A stretch of DNA of 64,000 nucleotides, taken from JACCXE01 sp963718605. Lineage in GTDB: Bacteria; Actinomycetota; Acidimicrobiia; Acidimicrobiales; JACCXE01. Every line of letters starts with the position of its first letter. Position 1 is the first letter of the stretch. The translations under genes were made by a program, and so were the position numbers. Positions 31,334 to 40,874 of the stretch are shown piece by piece. The stretch is taken from positions 3,286,001 to 3,350,000 of the forward strand of contig OY970363.1 in assembly GCA_963718605.1 (NCBI GenBank), written 5' to 3'. Under the pieces are notes generated by a model. It saw only the letters and a list, made by a program, of their open reading frames with translations, made no database searches and was not told where the DNA came from.

Positions 31334-32260
31334 TCACTTGGTGGGCCGACGAGTCATCCAGAGTGCACTGATGGCCGCTCCGGCTCCGTCCGCCACGACG
31401 AACGTGACGCGAGCAAGCAGTGCTGCGGCGGCGGCGTCCTGGTGCGCGACACCGCTGGTCAGCACGAACACCGACTCGCGCACGCCGATGCCCCCCGGCG
31501 CCGGGATCGCCAAGAACCCCGCGCACCACGAGATGGCGGCCGCGAACGCCACGTGCGTAAATGGCGCCGAAGTGCCGAGGGCGCGAAGGCAAAGCCAGTG
31601 GGCGGCACCGATGGCCACCCAGGCCGGGAGGTAGCCGACGACCAGTGTGACGGCGTCGCGCCACGACGGAATCGTGATCGTGAGGTCGCGTCGGGCGACC
31701 CGTTCGACCAGCCGGACGAAGCGCCCGACGACGGCGGGGTGCAGGGCGAGCAGACCGACGACGAGGAACGCGGTCACCCCGAGGACGGCGGTCGCGCCCC
31801 GCGCGCCGGCGGCGAAGGGCAGCAGCAGAACCGCGGCCAGCGCGCCGGCGAGATACGTGGCCGCGAGCGAGCTGGCTACCGACGCATACGCGGCGGAGCG
31901 CGCCAGGCCGGCGCGGCGGGCGAGTTCAGCGCGGCCGACCACCGCCCAAACGGCACCGGGCAGGTACTTGCCAATCTCACCTTGGAAGTAGAGCGGGACC
32001 GCGTCGGCGACAGGCAGGTCGCCGCCGACCAGCGTGACCGCGCTCGACCAGCGCGCCGCGATTGTCGTCATTGCCACCGCGGCCGCACCGAACCCGGCGG
32101 CCAGCCACCCCCACTGCACATCGGAGAAGGATCCTTGGTCGACCCCCTGCCATACGGCACGCACGACAAACGCCAGGCCGGCGGCGACGAATGCGAGCCG
32201 CAGCGCTAGGCGCGTGCGCCCCGACAATCCCGTACGTCGCCTTGGAATGCCACGGATCAT
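31334..32260 (-). CDS. Flippase-like membrane protein, LPG-synthase TM domain family
   Basis: A 308-residue polytopic protein with about eight hydrophobic segments. LYFQGEIGKYLPGAVWAVVGRAELARRAG and the late WCAGFLAIPAPGGIGVRESVFVLT region, cited here in parts, are the two conserved blocks of the lysylphosphatidylglycerol-synthase transmembrane family (AglD/MprF-like, PF03706). Without the catalytic MprF domain such proteins are thought to move lipid-linked sugars or modify envelope lipids. Start ATG 32260 (MIRGIPRRRTG); the open frame upstream is Ser/Ala-rich and overlaps the divergent gene. Only 25 bases separate its start from that gene. Confidence 0.82.
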   Translation of the reverse strand: MIRGIPRRRTGLSGRTRLALRLAFVAAGLAFVVRAVWQGVDQGSFSDVQWGWLAAGFGAAAVAMTTIAARWSSAVTLVGGDLPVADAVPLYFQGEIGKYLPGAVWAVVGRAELARRAGLARSAAYASVASSLAATYLAGALAAVLLLPFAAGARGATAVLGVTAFLVVGLLALHPAVVGRFVRLVERVARRDLTITIPSWRDAVTLVVGYLPAWVAIGAAHWLCLRALGTSAPFTHVAFAAAISWCAGFLAIPAPGGIGVRESVFVLTSGVAHQDAAAAALLARVTFVVADGAGAAISALWMTRRPTK

Positions 32261-32285
32261 ACGAAGGACGGGTGAAGATGCAGGG

Positions 32286-33098
32286 ATGGACTGGTGGTGG
32301 GCAGCGCTCGCGCTCGTGCTGTCGCTCGTACTCGCAGGCGCGCTCAACCGAACGCTCGACGTCGCTCCGCTGCAACGCACGAACTATCGCGGGGCGACGA
32401 TCCCGACCGCCGGAGGAATCGTCGCTGTATTCGCGTTCGTAATTGTCAGTTGCCTGTACGTGCTCGGACATGACCGTCGTATCCCTGCCGCGGAGTTGAT
32501 TGCCGTTACCGGGTTCGCCGCGGTCGGATTCTTTGACGACGTCGTCGGTTCGCACTCCGCCCGCGGCCTGCGCGGTCACATCACCGCCGGGCTGCGCGGG
32601 CAGCTCACGTCTGGTGCGACCAAACTGCTGATCGGGCTCGCACTCGCCGCGGCCATCGCGCCGTTCTACGCCGACGGTTGGCGCCGCGCATTGGTGGTGA
32701 TCGTGATCGCGGGCGCCGCGAATGTCGCGAACCTGCTGGATCTCGCTCCGGCGCGCGCGACCAAGGTGGCCGGTATCGCCTTGGTCGGGTTGGCCATCGC
32801 CGCCGGTCTGAAGCAGGCGATCGACGGAGCGCCGGCCTGGTTCTACGCGGCGACGCTCGGTCTTGTGCCCGCCGAACTGCGCGAGCGCCTCATGCTCGGC
32901 GACGCCGGGGCGAACGCGCTGGGCGCAATCGTCGGTGTCGCCGCGGTGCGCGCCTGCGGGGGAGGCACGACCACGCTCGCTATCGCCGCGGCGACGGTCG
33001 TCGTGATCAATGTTGCGGGCGAGTTCGTGAGCTTCAGCGAGGTAATCGATCGCACCCCGCCGCTACGCGGTTTTGATCGTCTCGGACGCAAGCGGTGA
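32286..33098 (+). CDS. MraY/WecA-like polyprenyl-phosphate sugar-1-phosphate transferase, short form
   Basis: A 270-residue polytopic membrane enzyme of glycosyltransferase family 4. It has the Asp-rich FFDDVVGS segment (metal/substrate site), an NxxNxxD motif (NVANLLD) and LGDAGANALG, the characteristic GD motif. These enzymes transfer a phospho-sugar from a UDP-sugar to polyprenyl phosphate, the first step of many envelope glycans. It is shorter than MraY or WecA (about 320-360) and lacks a clear His-rich HxHH motif, so substrate is open. Start ATG 32286. Its stop overlaps the GTG of the next gene. Confidence 0.8.
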   Translation: MDWWWAALALVLSLVLAGALNRTLDVAPLQRTNYRGATIPTAGGIVAVFAFVIVSCLYVLGHDRRIPAAELIAVTGFAAVGFFDDVVGSHSARGLRGHITAGLRGQLTSGATKLLIGLALAAAIAPFYADGWRRALVVIVIAGAANVANLLDLAPARATKVAGIALVGLAIAAGLKQAIDGAPAWFYAATLGLVPAELRERLMLGDAGANALGAIVGVAAVRACGGGTTTLAIAAATVVVINVAGEFVSFSEVIDRTPPLRGFDRLGRKR

Positions 33099-33982
33099 GG
33101 ATCCTGCGCGCCGCGGTGGTTCTGCTCGCGGTGCTCCTGCTGGCCGCCTACGCGTTCGCGAAGTTCACGAGCGACAGTGGACTGGTCGCCAGCACGCCGG
33201 GGTTCGGAAAGGGCTTGAGCAACGTCGCGGTATCGACGTCGACGAAAATCCGTTTGTCGCCGGACTCGACGAAGGTCGCTTTCGTCGAGAGCGGCGTCGT
33301 AACGATCGTGCGCAGCCGCGACGGCGCCCGCGTGATGGCTGCGGGCGAGAACATCGTGGATGTCGCGTGGATGCCCGATGGCAAGCGCGTGATCGTGGTC
33401 GAAGGCCCGATCCCAACCGGCGAAATCGCGGCGATCGACATGAACGGCAAGAGTGCGGGGCTCGCGAAGTTGAAGACGTCCATCGGCTTCGGTGACGGCT
33501 TCGGCCTCGCGGTGGACTCGCGTGGCACACAGGCCGCGGCTATAGCCGTCAGCCGCGACCCGATCGGCGGTGCCATCCACACCGACCTCGCCGTGGTCGA
33601 CCTGCAGACCGGCGCGGTCAACGTTTTCGAATCGACCACCGAGGAGAGCAATCCGTCGTTCGTCGACGATGAGAACGTCGCGTATTTGGCCGACTCGGTC
33701 CTGTTCCAACGCGACCTCGGCGACGGGCGGCTGACCAAGGTCGACCAAGGTTTCGCCGACGGCCCGTTCGTGGCCGGACCCGACGGCGAGCTCGCGCTGT
33801 GGACCGACGAAGTCGTTCCGGCACTGGTTGGGGTGGACACAACCTCCCGCAAACGCCGCACGCTGCGCGCCCTGCGCAAAGGCCACGTTCCCGTCGATGT
33901 CGACGCCCATCTCACCCGCGCGCTGGTACGGGTTACAGACGCCGACGGCACGGTGCACCTGTCCTTCGACCCTCTGACCTAA
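33095..33982 (+). CDS. Exported or anchored beta-propeller-like protein
   Basis: The 295-residue product begins with a hydrophobic helix (LRAAVVLLAVLLLAAYAFA) that could be a signal anchor; no lipobox cysteine follows. The remainder has repeats such as IRLSPDSTKVAFVESG, VAWMPDGKRVIVVEG, and LAVDSRGTQAAAI, typical of TolB/WD40-like propeller blades. Probably extracytoplasmic. GTG 33095 overlaps the stop of the MraY/WecA-like gene, so it belongs to the glycan cluster transcript. No enzyme residues recognised. Confidence 0.75.
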   Translation: MRILRAAVVLLAVLLLAAYAFAKFTSDSGLVASTPGFGKGLSNVAVSTSTKIRLSPDSTKVAFVESGVVTIVRSRDGARVMAAGENIVDVAWMPDGKRVIVVEGPIPTGEIAAIDMNGKSAGLAKLKTSIGFGDGFGLAVDSRGTQAAAIAVSRDPIGGAIHTDLAVVDLQTGAVNVFESTTEESNPSFVDDENVAYLADSVLFQRDLGDGRLTKVDQGFADGPFVAGPDGELALWTDEVVPALVGVDTTSRKRRTLRALRKGHVPVDVDAHLTRALVRVTDADGTVHLSFDPLT

Positions 33983-33993
33983 GCTGGCCTCCC

Positions 33994-35643
33994 GTGGCCA
34001 AGCACATCTTCGTTACGGGCGGCGTCTCGAGTTCGCTAGGCAAGGGCCTTACGGCCGCCTCGCTCGGCCGACTCCTCAAAGCCAGGGGCTTGAGGGTCAC
34101 GATGCAGAAGCTCGACCCGTACCTCAACGTCGACCCGGGCACGATGAATCCGAACGAGCACGGCGAGGTGTTCGTAACCGACGACGGGGGCGAAACCGAC
34201 CTCGACCTCGGCCACTACGAACGCTTTATCGACGAGGCGTTGCAGCAAAGCTCGAACGCCACGACGGGTTCGATCTACTCGTCGGTGATCGCCAACGAGC
34301 GCCGCGGCGCACTTCCTCGGCAAGACCGTGCAGGTGATCCCGCACATCACCGACGAGATCAAGCACCGCATCCGACGCCTGGCGACCGACGACGTCGACG
34401 TCGTGATCACCGAGGTCGGCGGCACGGTCGGCGACATCGAGATCCTTCCGTTTCTCGAAGCGATCCGGCAGTTCCGTAAGGACGTCGGACGCGACAACGT
34501 GCTGTACCTGCACTGCACGCTCGTGGTTTACCTCGACACGTCGGGCGAGCAAAAGACGAAGCCGACGCAGCACTCGGTCACCGAGTTGCGCAGCCGCGGC
34601 ATCCAGCCCGACGTGATCGTGCTGCGCAGCGACCGCCCGGTGTCCGAAGGCTTGAAGCAGAAGATCTCGAACCTGTGCGACGTGCCGATCGAAGCCGTCG
34701 CCAGCGCGATCGACGCGGACTCGCTCTACAAGATTCCGTTGGCCCTCCACGAGGAGGGTCTCGACGATTACGTGTGCCGCCTGCTGCGCTTCGAGACTCC
34801 GCTGCCGGATCTGCGTAGCTGGAACGCGTTGGTCGAGCCGCGTGGAGAACGCCACCACGCCGGTACGCATCGGTCTGATCGCGAAGTACTTCACTGCCCG
34901 ACGCGTACCTGTCGGTCGTCGAGTCGTTGCGTCACGCCGGCTACGCCCACGGCGCCAAGGTGGAGATCGACTGGATTCAAGCCGAAGAGGTGTCGGGCCT
35001 GCTCGCCGAGGAGCGACTCAAGTCGCTCGACGGCATCGTCATCCCGGGTGGCTTCGACGAACGCGGGCTCGAAGGAAAAATCGCCGCCGCCAACGTCGCA
35101 CGTGAGAACGACATCCCGTGTCTGGGGTTGTGCCTCGGCTTGCAGATGATGGTGATCGAATACGCCCGCAACGTGTGCGGCATGACCGGCGCGCACTCAC
35201 ACGAGGTCGACAAGGCGACGCCGTACCCCGTCATCGCGATGATGGACGAGCAGCTCGACGTGGTCGACAAGGGCGGCACGATGCGGCTCGGCGCCTACCC
35301 GGCGCGACTGTTGCCTGACTCGCAAGTGGCGAGGGCCTACGGCGAGACGGTCGTCTACGAACGTCACCGGCATCGCTATGAGGTCAACCCGCGGTTCCGC
35401 AGCCGCATCGAGGACGCGGGACTCATCTGCTCGGGCGAGTCGCCCGACGGTCGCCTCGTCGAGTTCATCGAGCTGCCGACGCATCCGTTCTGGGTCGGCA
35501 CACAGGCCCATCCCGAGTTCAAGAGCCGTCCCGACCGACCGCACCCGCTGTTCCGCGGGTTGGTCGGCGCCGCGCTCGAACGCGCCAACGAGCGCACGCC
35601 GCGCCTCTTGGAACTTGACGATCCGATTCCGCAAGCTCTCTGA
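33994..35643 (+). CDS. pyrG: CTP synthase, interrupted by three +1 frameshifts
   Basis: Makes CTP from UTP, ATP and glutamine. The N-terminal synthase domain begins KHIFVTGGVSSSLGKG and has MQKLDPYLNVDPGTMNP. The C-terminal amidotransferase domain has IPGGFDERG and the nucleophile elbow CLGLCLGLQMMV, with the glutaminase His/Glu near THPFWVGTQAHPEF. The frame changes near 34312, 34838 and 34890. Each time one extra base must be dropped to keep the conserved sequence continuous, giving a 548-residue protein of normal length. The flanking residues are well conserved, so these look like sequence errors and not decay. GTG 33994 has TAAGCT eight bases upstream. Confidence 0.9.
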
Positions 35644-36167
35644 GCGCGAGCTACACCGCGGCTTTCTGATCTCGCTCGGCGAGGGTACCTTCGTCGGGCC
35701 TGACGGCGCCGAGTTCAGCCGCGACATCGTGCATCACCCCGGCGCCGTGTCGGTGGTGCCGTACGAGGCGGACGGAACGGTGCTGCTGGTGCGGCAATAC
35801 CGCGCCGCAATCGATCGAGAACTGCTCGAGATCCCGGCGGGCAAGCGCGACGTGCAGGATGAGCCACCCGAACTCACCGCGCATCGCGAGATGGCCGAGG
35901 AAGTTGGAAGGCAAGCTGGACGCATGGACCTGCTCGGCACCTTCTACAACTCACCGGGCTTCTGCGACGAGCTGTCGTTTACGTTCCTCGCCCGCGACCT
36001 CACCGAGGTGGCGAGCCGAAGCCCACTCCGTCGAGGAGGAAGCCATGACGATCGAACGCCACGCGCTGACCGACGCGATCGCGATGATTGGCACCGGCGA
36101 GATCGTCGACGCGAAAACGATGATCGGTCTGTTGCTCGCCCGCGACCTGATCGCGTCGGGGCGGTAG
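35615..36167 (+). CDS. NUDIX hydrolase, ADP-ribose pyrophosphatase type, with one +1 frameshift
   Basis: Hydrolyses ADP-ribose or related nucleoside diphosphates. The N-terminal part (KLSERELHRGF, VHHPGAVSVVPY) matches ADP-ribose pyrophosphatases, and the Nudix box reads GKRDVQDEPPELTAHREMAEE plus VG, a common variant with an extra residue after the first Gly. An extra A at about 36014 breaks the frame; dropping it joins TEVA to AEAHSVEEEAMTIER, giving 183 residues. The start is probably TTG 35615, overlapping the pyrG end. In M. tuberculosis the same place after pyrG is taken by Rv1700, an ADP-ribose pyrophosphatase. Confidence 0.85.
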
Positions 36168-36173
36168 GCGACC

Positions 36174-37276
<1,103 letters not shown>

Positions 37277-37284
<8 letters not shown>

Positions 37285-38125
37285 TAACGCCGACGAATTC
37301 GCGGAGTGGCTCAGCGCGCAGGGCCGGGCGGCGAACACCGTGGCGTCCTACAAGCGCGACGTCGCCGCCTACCTGCGCTGGACCACCTTGCGACCCGCCG
37401 ACGGCGTGCCGCGCACGCTGGCCGCCTACGTCGACCACGTTCGCGCGACCAAGCGTCCGAGCTCGGCGGCGCGCGCCGTGGTGGCTTTGCGGATCTATCA
37501 CCGCTGGCGCGACGACGACCCAGACGGTGCGGCCCGCGCCGAGTTGGCCGGCCTGCCGCGCGTCGCGGCCGACCATGACCACGACCTCGACGAGGAAACG
37601 GTGGGTCGGCTTCTCGAAGCGGCGAAGGGCGACACGGTCGAGCGACGCCGTGACGCCGCGTGTGTCGCGCTGCTGTACTTCGCCGGCCTCAAGGCCAGCG
37701 AGGCGATCTCGCTGGATCTCATCGACGTCGCCTTCGATGGCGCGGTGCTCACGGTGGATCGGGAGGGGGCCCACGAGCGGGTGCTGCCCGTGGTGCCGGC
37801 CTTGCAGACCGCTTTGGCGCGCTGGACCGCTCCTGCCGGTCGCGACCGGCTTCGCCCCAGCACGGACGCCGTGCTGGTGAACCGGCGGGGCAAGCGGCTG
37901 ACCCGGCAAGGGTTGTGGCTGGTAACCGGCGCGGTGGCCGATCGGGCCGGCATCGGCGATTCCCTGTCCCCAAACGCGTTGCGGCGGGCGTGCGCCGCCC
38001 ATTTGGCCGAGCGAGGACTGGCGCCTACCGCAGTGGCGGCATATCTGGGCCACACCCAACGCCAGGCACCGGGAGCCGGAATCCTGAACGAGGCGGGATG
38101 GGGGAGTTGTAGCCTGCCGGTATGA
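37277..38125 (+). CDS. XerD-like tyrosine recombinase lacking catalytic residues
   Basis: The 282-residue protein has the Xer layout: an N-terminal SAM-like core-binding domain (ANTVASYKRDVAAYLRW) and a C-terminal catalytic fold. Compared with Escherichia coli XerD, Arg148 is Lys (FAGLKASEAISL), the beta-hairpin Lys172 is Glu (REGAHERVLPV), His244 is Asn (SPNALRRACAAHL) and the tyrosine nucleophile is absent after YLGHTQ. Only Arg247 and His270 remain. Reading the other two frames past 38060 does not restore a tyrosine. It sits where xerD (Rv1701) sits in M. tuberculosis. Probably unable to cut DNA; it may keep a binding role or be decaying. TTG start, overlapping ald. Confidence 0.8.
38110..38115 (+). 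promoter_or_regulatory. Putative -10 box for leaderless dksA-like transcript
   Basis: TAGCCT ends six bases before ATG 38122, inside the last codons of the XerD-like gene. No ribosome binding site precedes the ATG. Confidence 0.4.
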
Positions 38126-38445
38126 GTGAGGTCACATCTGTCGCTGCACGCGCCCTGCTTGAGGCTGAACGGGACGCCTTGCGGTCTGAACTGACTGAAC
38201 TCGGTGGGCTGGACTACGACGCCAACTTCGCCGACAGCAGCCAGGTCACGGCCGAACGCGGCGAAACGGAACGGCTGGCGAACTCGTTGCGTGAGACCCT
38301 CGACGAGGTCGAGGCCGCGCTAGCCAAGCTCGATGCCGGCACGTATGGCCTGTGCGAAGAGTGCGGCGAACCGATCGCGGCGGCCCGGCTCGAAGCCATG
38401 CCCGCGGCCCGTTTCTGCATCACGCACGCGTCGAACCACCGGTAA
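38122..38445 (+). CDS. DksA/TraR-type zinc-finger protein
   Basis: A 107-residue protein with a long N-terminal helical hairpin (ALLEAERDALRSELTEL through LDEVEAALAKLDAG) and a C-terminal zinc finger, GLCEECGEPI...FCITH, where the fourth ligand is His or absent instead of Cys. Small members of the DksA/TraR family bind in the RNA polymerase secondary channel; whether this one does is unknown, since the coiled-coil tip acidic residues (AD) are not clear. ATG 38122 overlaps the previous stop and has TAGCCT six bases upstream. Confidence 0.85.
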   Translation: MSEVTSVAARALLEAERDALRSELTELGGLDYDANFADSSQVTAERGETERLANSLRETLDEVEAALAKLDAGTYGLCEECGEPIAAARLEAMPAARFCITHASNHR

Positions 38446-39183
38446 ATGTCTGACGCTGCCGACCAGCAGCGCGTTGTCGAACCGGCGCCCGACCCTCGCC
38501 GTGGCGAACGCCGCGCGGTCGTGCTCGTCCTCGGAGCGATCGTCGCGTACGCCCTGTTCAAGGGTGTGCTGCACACCGACGACCTGTACTTCTTCGGAGC
38601 GATCGTCCCGTCGATCATCCTGCATGAGGTCTCGCACGGCTTTGTCGCCAACATCTTTGGTGACGACACGGCCAAGCGCGCCGGACGCCTGACGCTTAAC
38701 CCGATCGCGCACATTGATCTGTTCGGCACCTTGCTGATGCCCGCGATGCTCGTGATAGCCGGAGTGCGACCGATCGGTTTTGCCAAGCCGGTGCCGGTGA
38801 ACGTGGGCCGGCTCCGCCACCCGCGCAACCACAGCCTGCTCGTCGGGCTCGCGGGCCCAGCGACGAACTACGTAATCGCCGGTATTGCCGCGGCGCTGTT
38901 TCATACCGTGCATCACTACGGATGGTGGGCGCAGCTCGTGTACTCCGTGGGCGCGGTCAACGTGCTGCTGGGCACGTTCAACCTCTTGCCGATACCACCG
39001 CTCGACGGCTCCGCGCTGCTCGAACGACTACTGCCGCAGTCGATGTGGCCGCAGTACCTCCGGTTCCGTCGCGTCTCGATGCCTCTGGTGATCGGTGTCG
39101 TGTTCCTCTTTCCTCAGGTGTTCCAGCACATCTACGAACCGCTGCTGCGCCAGTGGGAACACGTGGCCGGCCTGCGGGGCTAG
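38446..39183 (+). CDS. Site-2 protease family (M50) membrane metalloprotease
   Basis: A 245-residue polytopic protein. ILHEVSHGF contains the HExxH zinc motif inside a membrane segment, and NLLPIPPLDGSALL holds the conserved NxxPxxxLDG motif with the third zinc ligand Asp. GLAGPATNYVIAG is also typical of the rhomboid-like short S2P group found in many bacteria. It has no PDZ domain. ATG 38446 directly follows the dksA-like stop. Substrate unknown. Confidence 0.9.
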   Translation: MSDAADQQRVVEPAPDPRRGERRAVVLVLGAIVAYALFKGVLHTDDLYFFGAIVPSIILHEVSHGFVANIFGDDTAKRAGRLTLNPIAHIDLFGTLLMPAMLVIAGVRPIGFAKPVPVNVGRLRHPRNHSLLVGLAGPATNYVIAGIAAALFHTVHHYGWWAQLVYSVGAVNVLLGTFNLLPIPPLDGSALLERLLPQSMWPQYLRFRRVSMPLVIGVVFLFPQVFQHIYEPLLRQWEHVAGLRG

Positions 39184-39185
39184 TT

Positions 39186-39686
39186 GTGGCCCGCGTCGCA
39201 CATCTGGCGAGCCGGTTCGTGGGATCCTTGTGGCCCGGGGGACCGGCCGCGGCCGATGACGCCTGGGCTACGCGCAATCTGGGCGCGGGGGAGTTGGTGC
39301 TGTGGCGGCGGATGAAGGGCTTCGACCGGCGTCACGCGGTGGGCGTGGCGCAACGCGTGAGCGCCGCGATGGGCGACGAGGCAACGCGACCCGTGATGGC
39401 TGCGGCGTTGCTGCATGACGTCGGCAAGGTGGACAGCAACCTGGGTGTCTTCGCGCGCGTCCTCGCCACCGTGCGGGCGGCGTTGCTCGGGGCCGAGCGG
39501 GCTGCGTCCGGGACCGGCCGGATGGCGCGGTACACCAACCACCCCGTCATCGGGGCGCAGCTTTTGCGGGAGGGCGGAGCGGACGCGCTGACGGTCGCCT
39601 GGGCCGCGGAGCACCACCTACCGCTGAGTGCGTGGTCCATCCCCGAAGCGATCGGCGCCGTACTAAAAGACGCCGACGACGACTGA
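39186..39686 (+). CDS. HD-domain protein
   Basis: A 166-residue protein with HAVGVAQRV, ALLHDVGKVDS (the HD metal pair), a later NHPVIGAQLL and EHHLPLSAW, the order expected of an HD phosphohydrolase domain. Substrate unknown. GTG 39186 begins two bases after the M50 stop. The C-terminus ends in LKDADDD, whose codons form the left copy of a 17-base direct repeat (39668-39684). Confidence 0.8.
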   Translation: MARVAHLASRFVGSLWPGGPAAADDAWATRNLGAGELVLWRRMKGFDRRHAVGVAQRVSAAMGDEATRPVMAAALLHDVGKVDSNLGVFARVLATVRAALLGAERAASGTGRMARYTNHPVIGAQLLREGGADALTVAWAAEHHLPLSAWSIPEAIGAVLKDADDD

Positions 39687-39818
39687 CCTTTTTTTTCGCC
39701 ACGAACCCCTTCTGTGATGGTTTTTGCACCGAGTAGGTGCAAAAACCAACACAGAAAGGGTCAGGCCGACCAGGGCGGCTACGTGGTCACAAGAACGCGA
39801 GAGACGCCGACGACGACT
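39668..39818. repeat. Long inverted repeat bracketed by a 17-bp direct repeat
   Basis: AGACGCCGACGACGACT occurs exactly at 39668-39684 and 39802-39818. Between them are arms of 25 bases (39706-39730 and 39736-39760) pairing with two mismatches around the loop GAGTA; the inner 13 bases (TGGTTTTTGCACC) pair perfectly. An eight-base T run (39689-39696) precedes the hairpin. The block separates the convergent HD and trpS genes and is AT-rich compared with its surroundings. It may be a small inserted element or a bidirectional terminator, but neither arm is followed by a T-run. Confidence 0.65.
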
Positions 39819-39820
39819 AG

Positions 39821-40807
39821 CTACGTCAGGAGGCCCATGGCTTCGGCGGCGCGGGCGTAAGTGACCGAGGCGATGCTGCGGGCCTTCTCGGCGCCCTGGC
39901 GCAGTACGTCGAGGATGTAGCCCCCGTCGGCGGCGAGTTCGTCGAAGCGTTGGCGCACCGGGCGCACGAACTCGACGACCGCGGCGGCCGTGTCGTTCTT
40001 GAGCGGGCCGTACTGCTCGTACTGCTCGGCGAGTTCGCCCGGCGGCGTGCCGGTTGCCACCGACAACAACTCGAGCAGGTTCGACACGCCGGGTTTCTTC
40101 GCCGGGTCGTAGCGCACCTCGGTTTCGGTGTCCGTGACGGCGCGCTTGATCTTTTTCGTCATCGCCTCGGGCGGATCGAGCAGCAGGATCTTGCCCTGGG
40201 GCGAGCTACGCGACTTGCTCATCTTGATGAGCGGATCCTGCATGTCCATCACGCGGGCGCCGACCTTGGGGATCGCCGCGTCCGGCATCACGAACGTGTC
40301 CCCGTAGCGGCTGTTGAAGCGCTCGGCGACGTCGCGGGTCAACTCGAGGTGTTGGCGCTGGTCGTCGCCGACCGGGACGCGGTCGGCGTCGTACAAGAGG
40401 ATGTCGGCCGCCATGAGCACCGGATACGTGAAGAGGCCGACCCGGGCCGCGCCTTCGCCGCCCTTGGCCGTCTTGTCCTTGAACTGGGTCATGCGGCGTA
40501 GTTCCCCGATGTTGGCGACGCACTCCAGCAGCCAGGTAAGCCGGGTGTGTTCGGGCACTTGGCTTTGGGCGAAGACCGACGCGATCGACGGGTCGATGCC
40601 GGACGCCAGGAGCACCGTGGCCATCTCGAGGGTGGCGCGCCGCAGTTCGGCCGGGTTGTGGTCGCCCGAGGTCAACGCATGCAGATCGACCACGCAATAA
40701 AGGCTGTCGTGGTCGTGCTGGTCGTTCGCCCAGTGACGCACGGCTCCGATGTAGTTCCCGAGGTGGAAACCGCCTGTGGGCTGAATGCCCGAAAGAACCC
40801 GCGTCAT
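39821..40807 (-). CDS. trpS: Tryptophanyl-tRNA synthetase
   Basis: Class I aminoacyl-tRNA synthetase that charges tRNA-Trp. GIQPTGGFHLGNYIGA contains the HIGH-like motif and IKMSKSRSSPQG the KMSKS loop. YPVLMAADILLYDAD and VGDDQRQHLELTRDVAERFN match the bacterial family. It has 328 residues, full length. ATG 40807 has TAGATT six bases upstream, as expected for a leaderless transcript. Divergent from scpA, with 67 bases between the starts. Confidence 0.96.
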   Translation of the reverse strand: MTRVLSGIQPTGGFHLGNYIGAVRHWANDQHDHDSLYCVVDLHALTSGDHNPAELRRATLEMATVLLASGIDPSIASVFAQSQVPEHTRLTWLLECVANIGELRRMTQFKDKTAKGGEGAARVGLFTYPVLMAADILLYDADRVPVGDDQRQHLELTRDVAERFNSRYGDTFVMPDAAIPKVGARVMDMQDPLIKMSKSRSSPQGKILLLDPPEAMTKKIKRAVTDTETEVRYDPAKKPGVSNLLELLSVATGTPPGELAEQYEQYGPLKNDTAAAVVEFVRPVRQRFDELAADGGYILDVLRQGAEKARSIASVTYARAAEAMGLLT

Positions 40808-40813
40808 GCAAGA

Positions 40814-40819
40814 AATCTA
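40814..40819 (-). promoter_or_regulatory. Putative -10 box for leaderless trpS transcript
   Basis: TAGATT on the minus strand ends six bases before the trpS ATG, so RNA would begin at or next to the start codon. No clear -35 box is seen. Confidence 0.5.
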
Positions 40820-40862
40820 CGGGAATGGGCCTCGCATCAACGGATCCGGCGCGGGCCACCGG

Positions 40863-40868
40863 TAATCT
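40863..40868 (+). promoter_or_regulatory. Putative -10 box for leaderless scpA transcript
   Basis: TAATCT lies six bases before GTG 40875. There is no ribosome binding site, consistent with a leaderless message. Confidence 0.5.
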
Positions 40869-40874
40869 TGCTGG

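Noticed and set aside
39689..39760. Classic intrinsic terminator at the long hairpin
   Set aside because: On neither strand is the hairpin followed by a T-run; the T-run precedes it on the plus strand.
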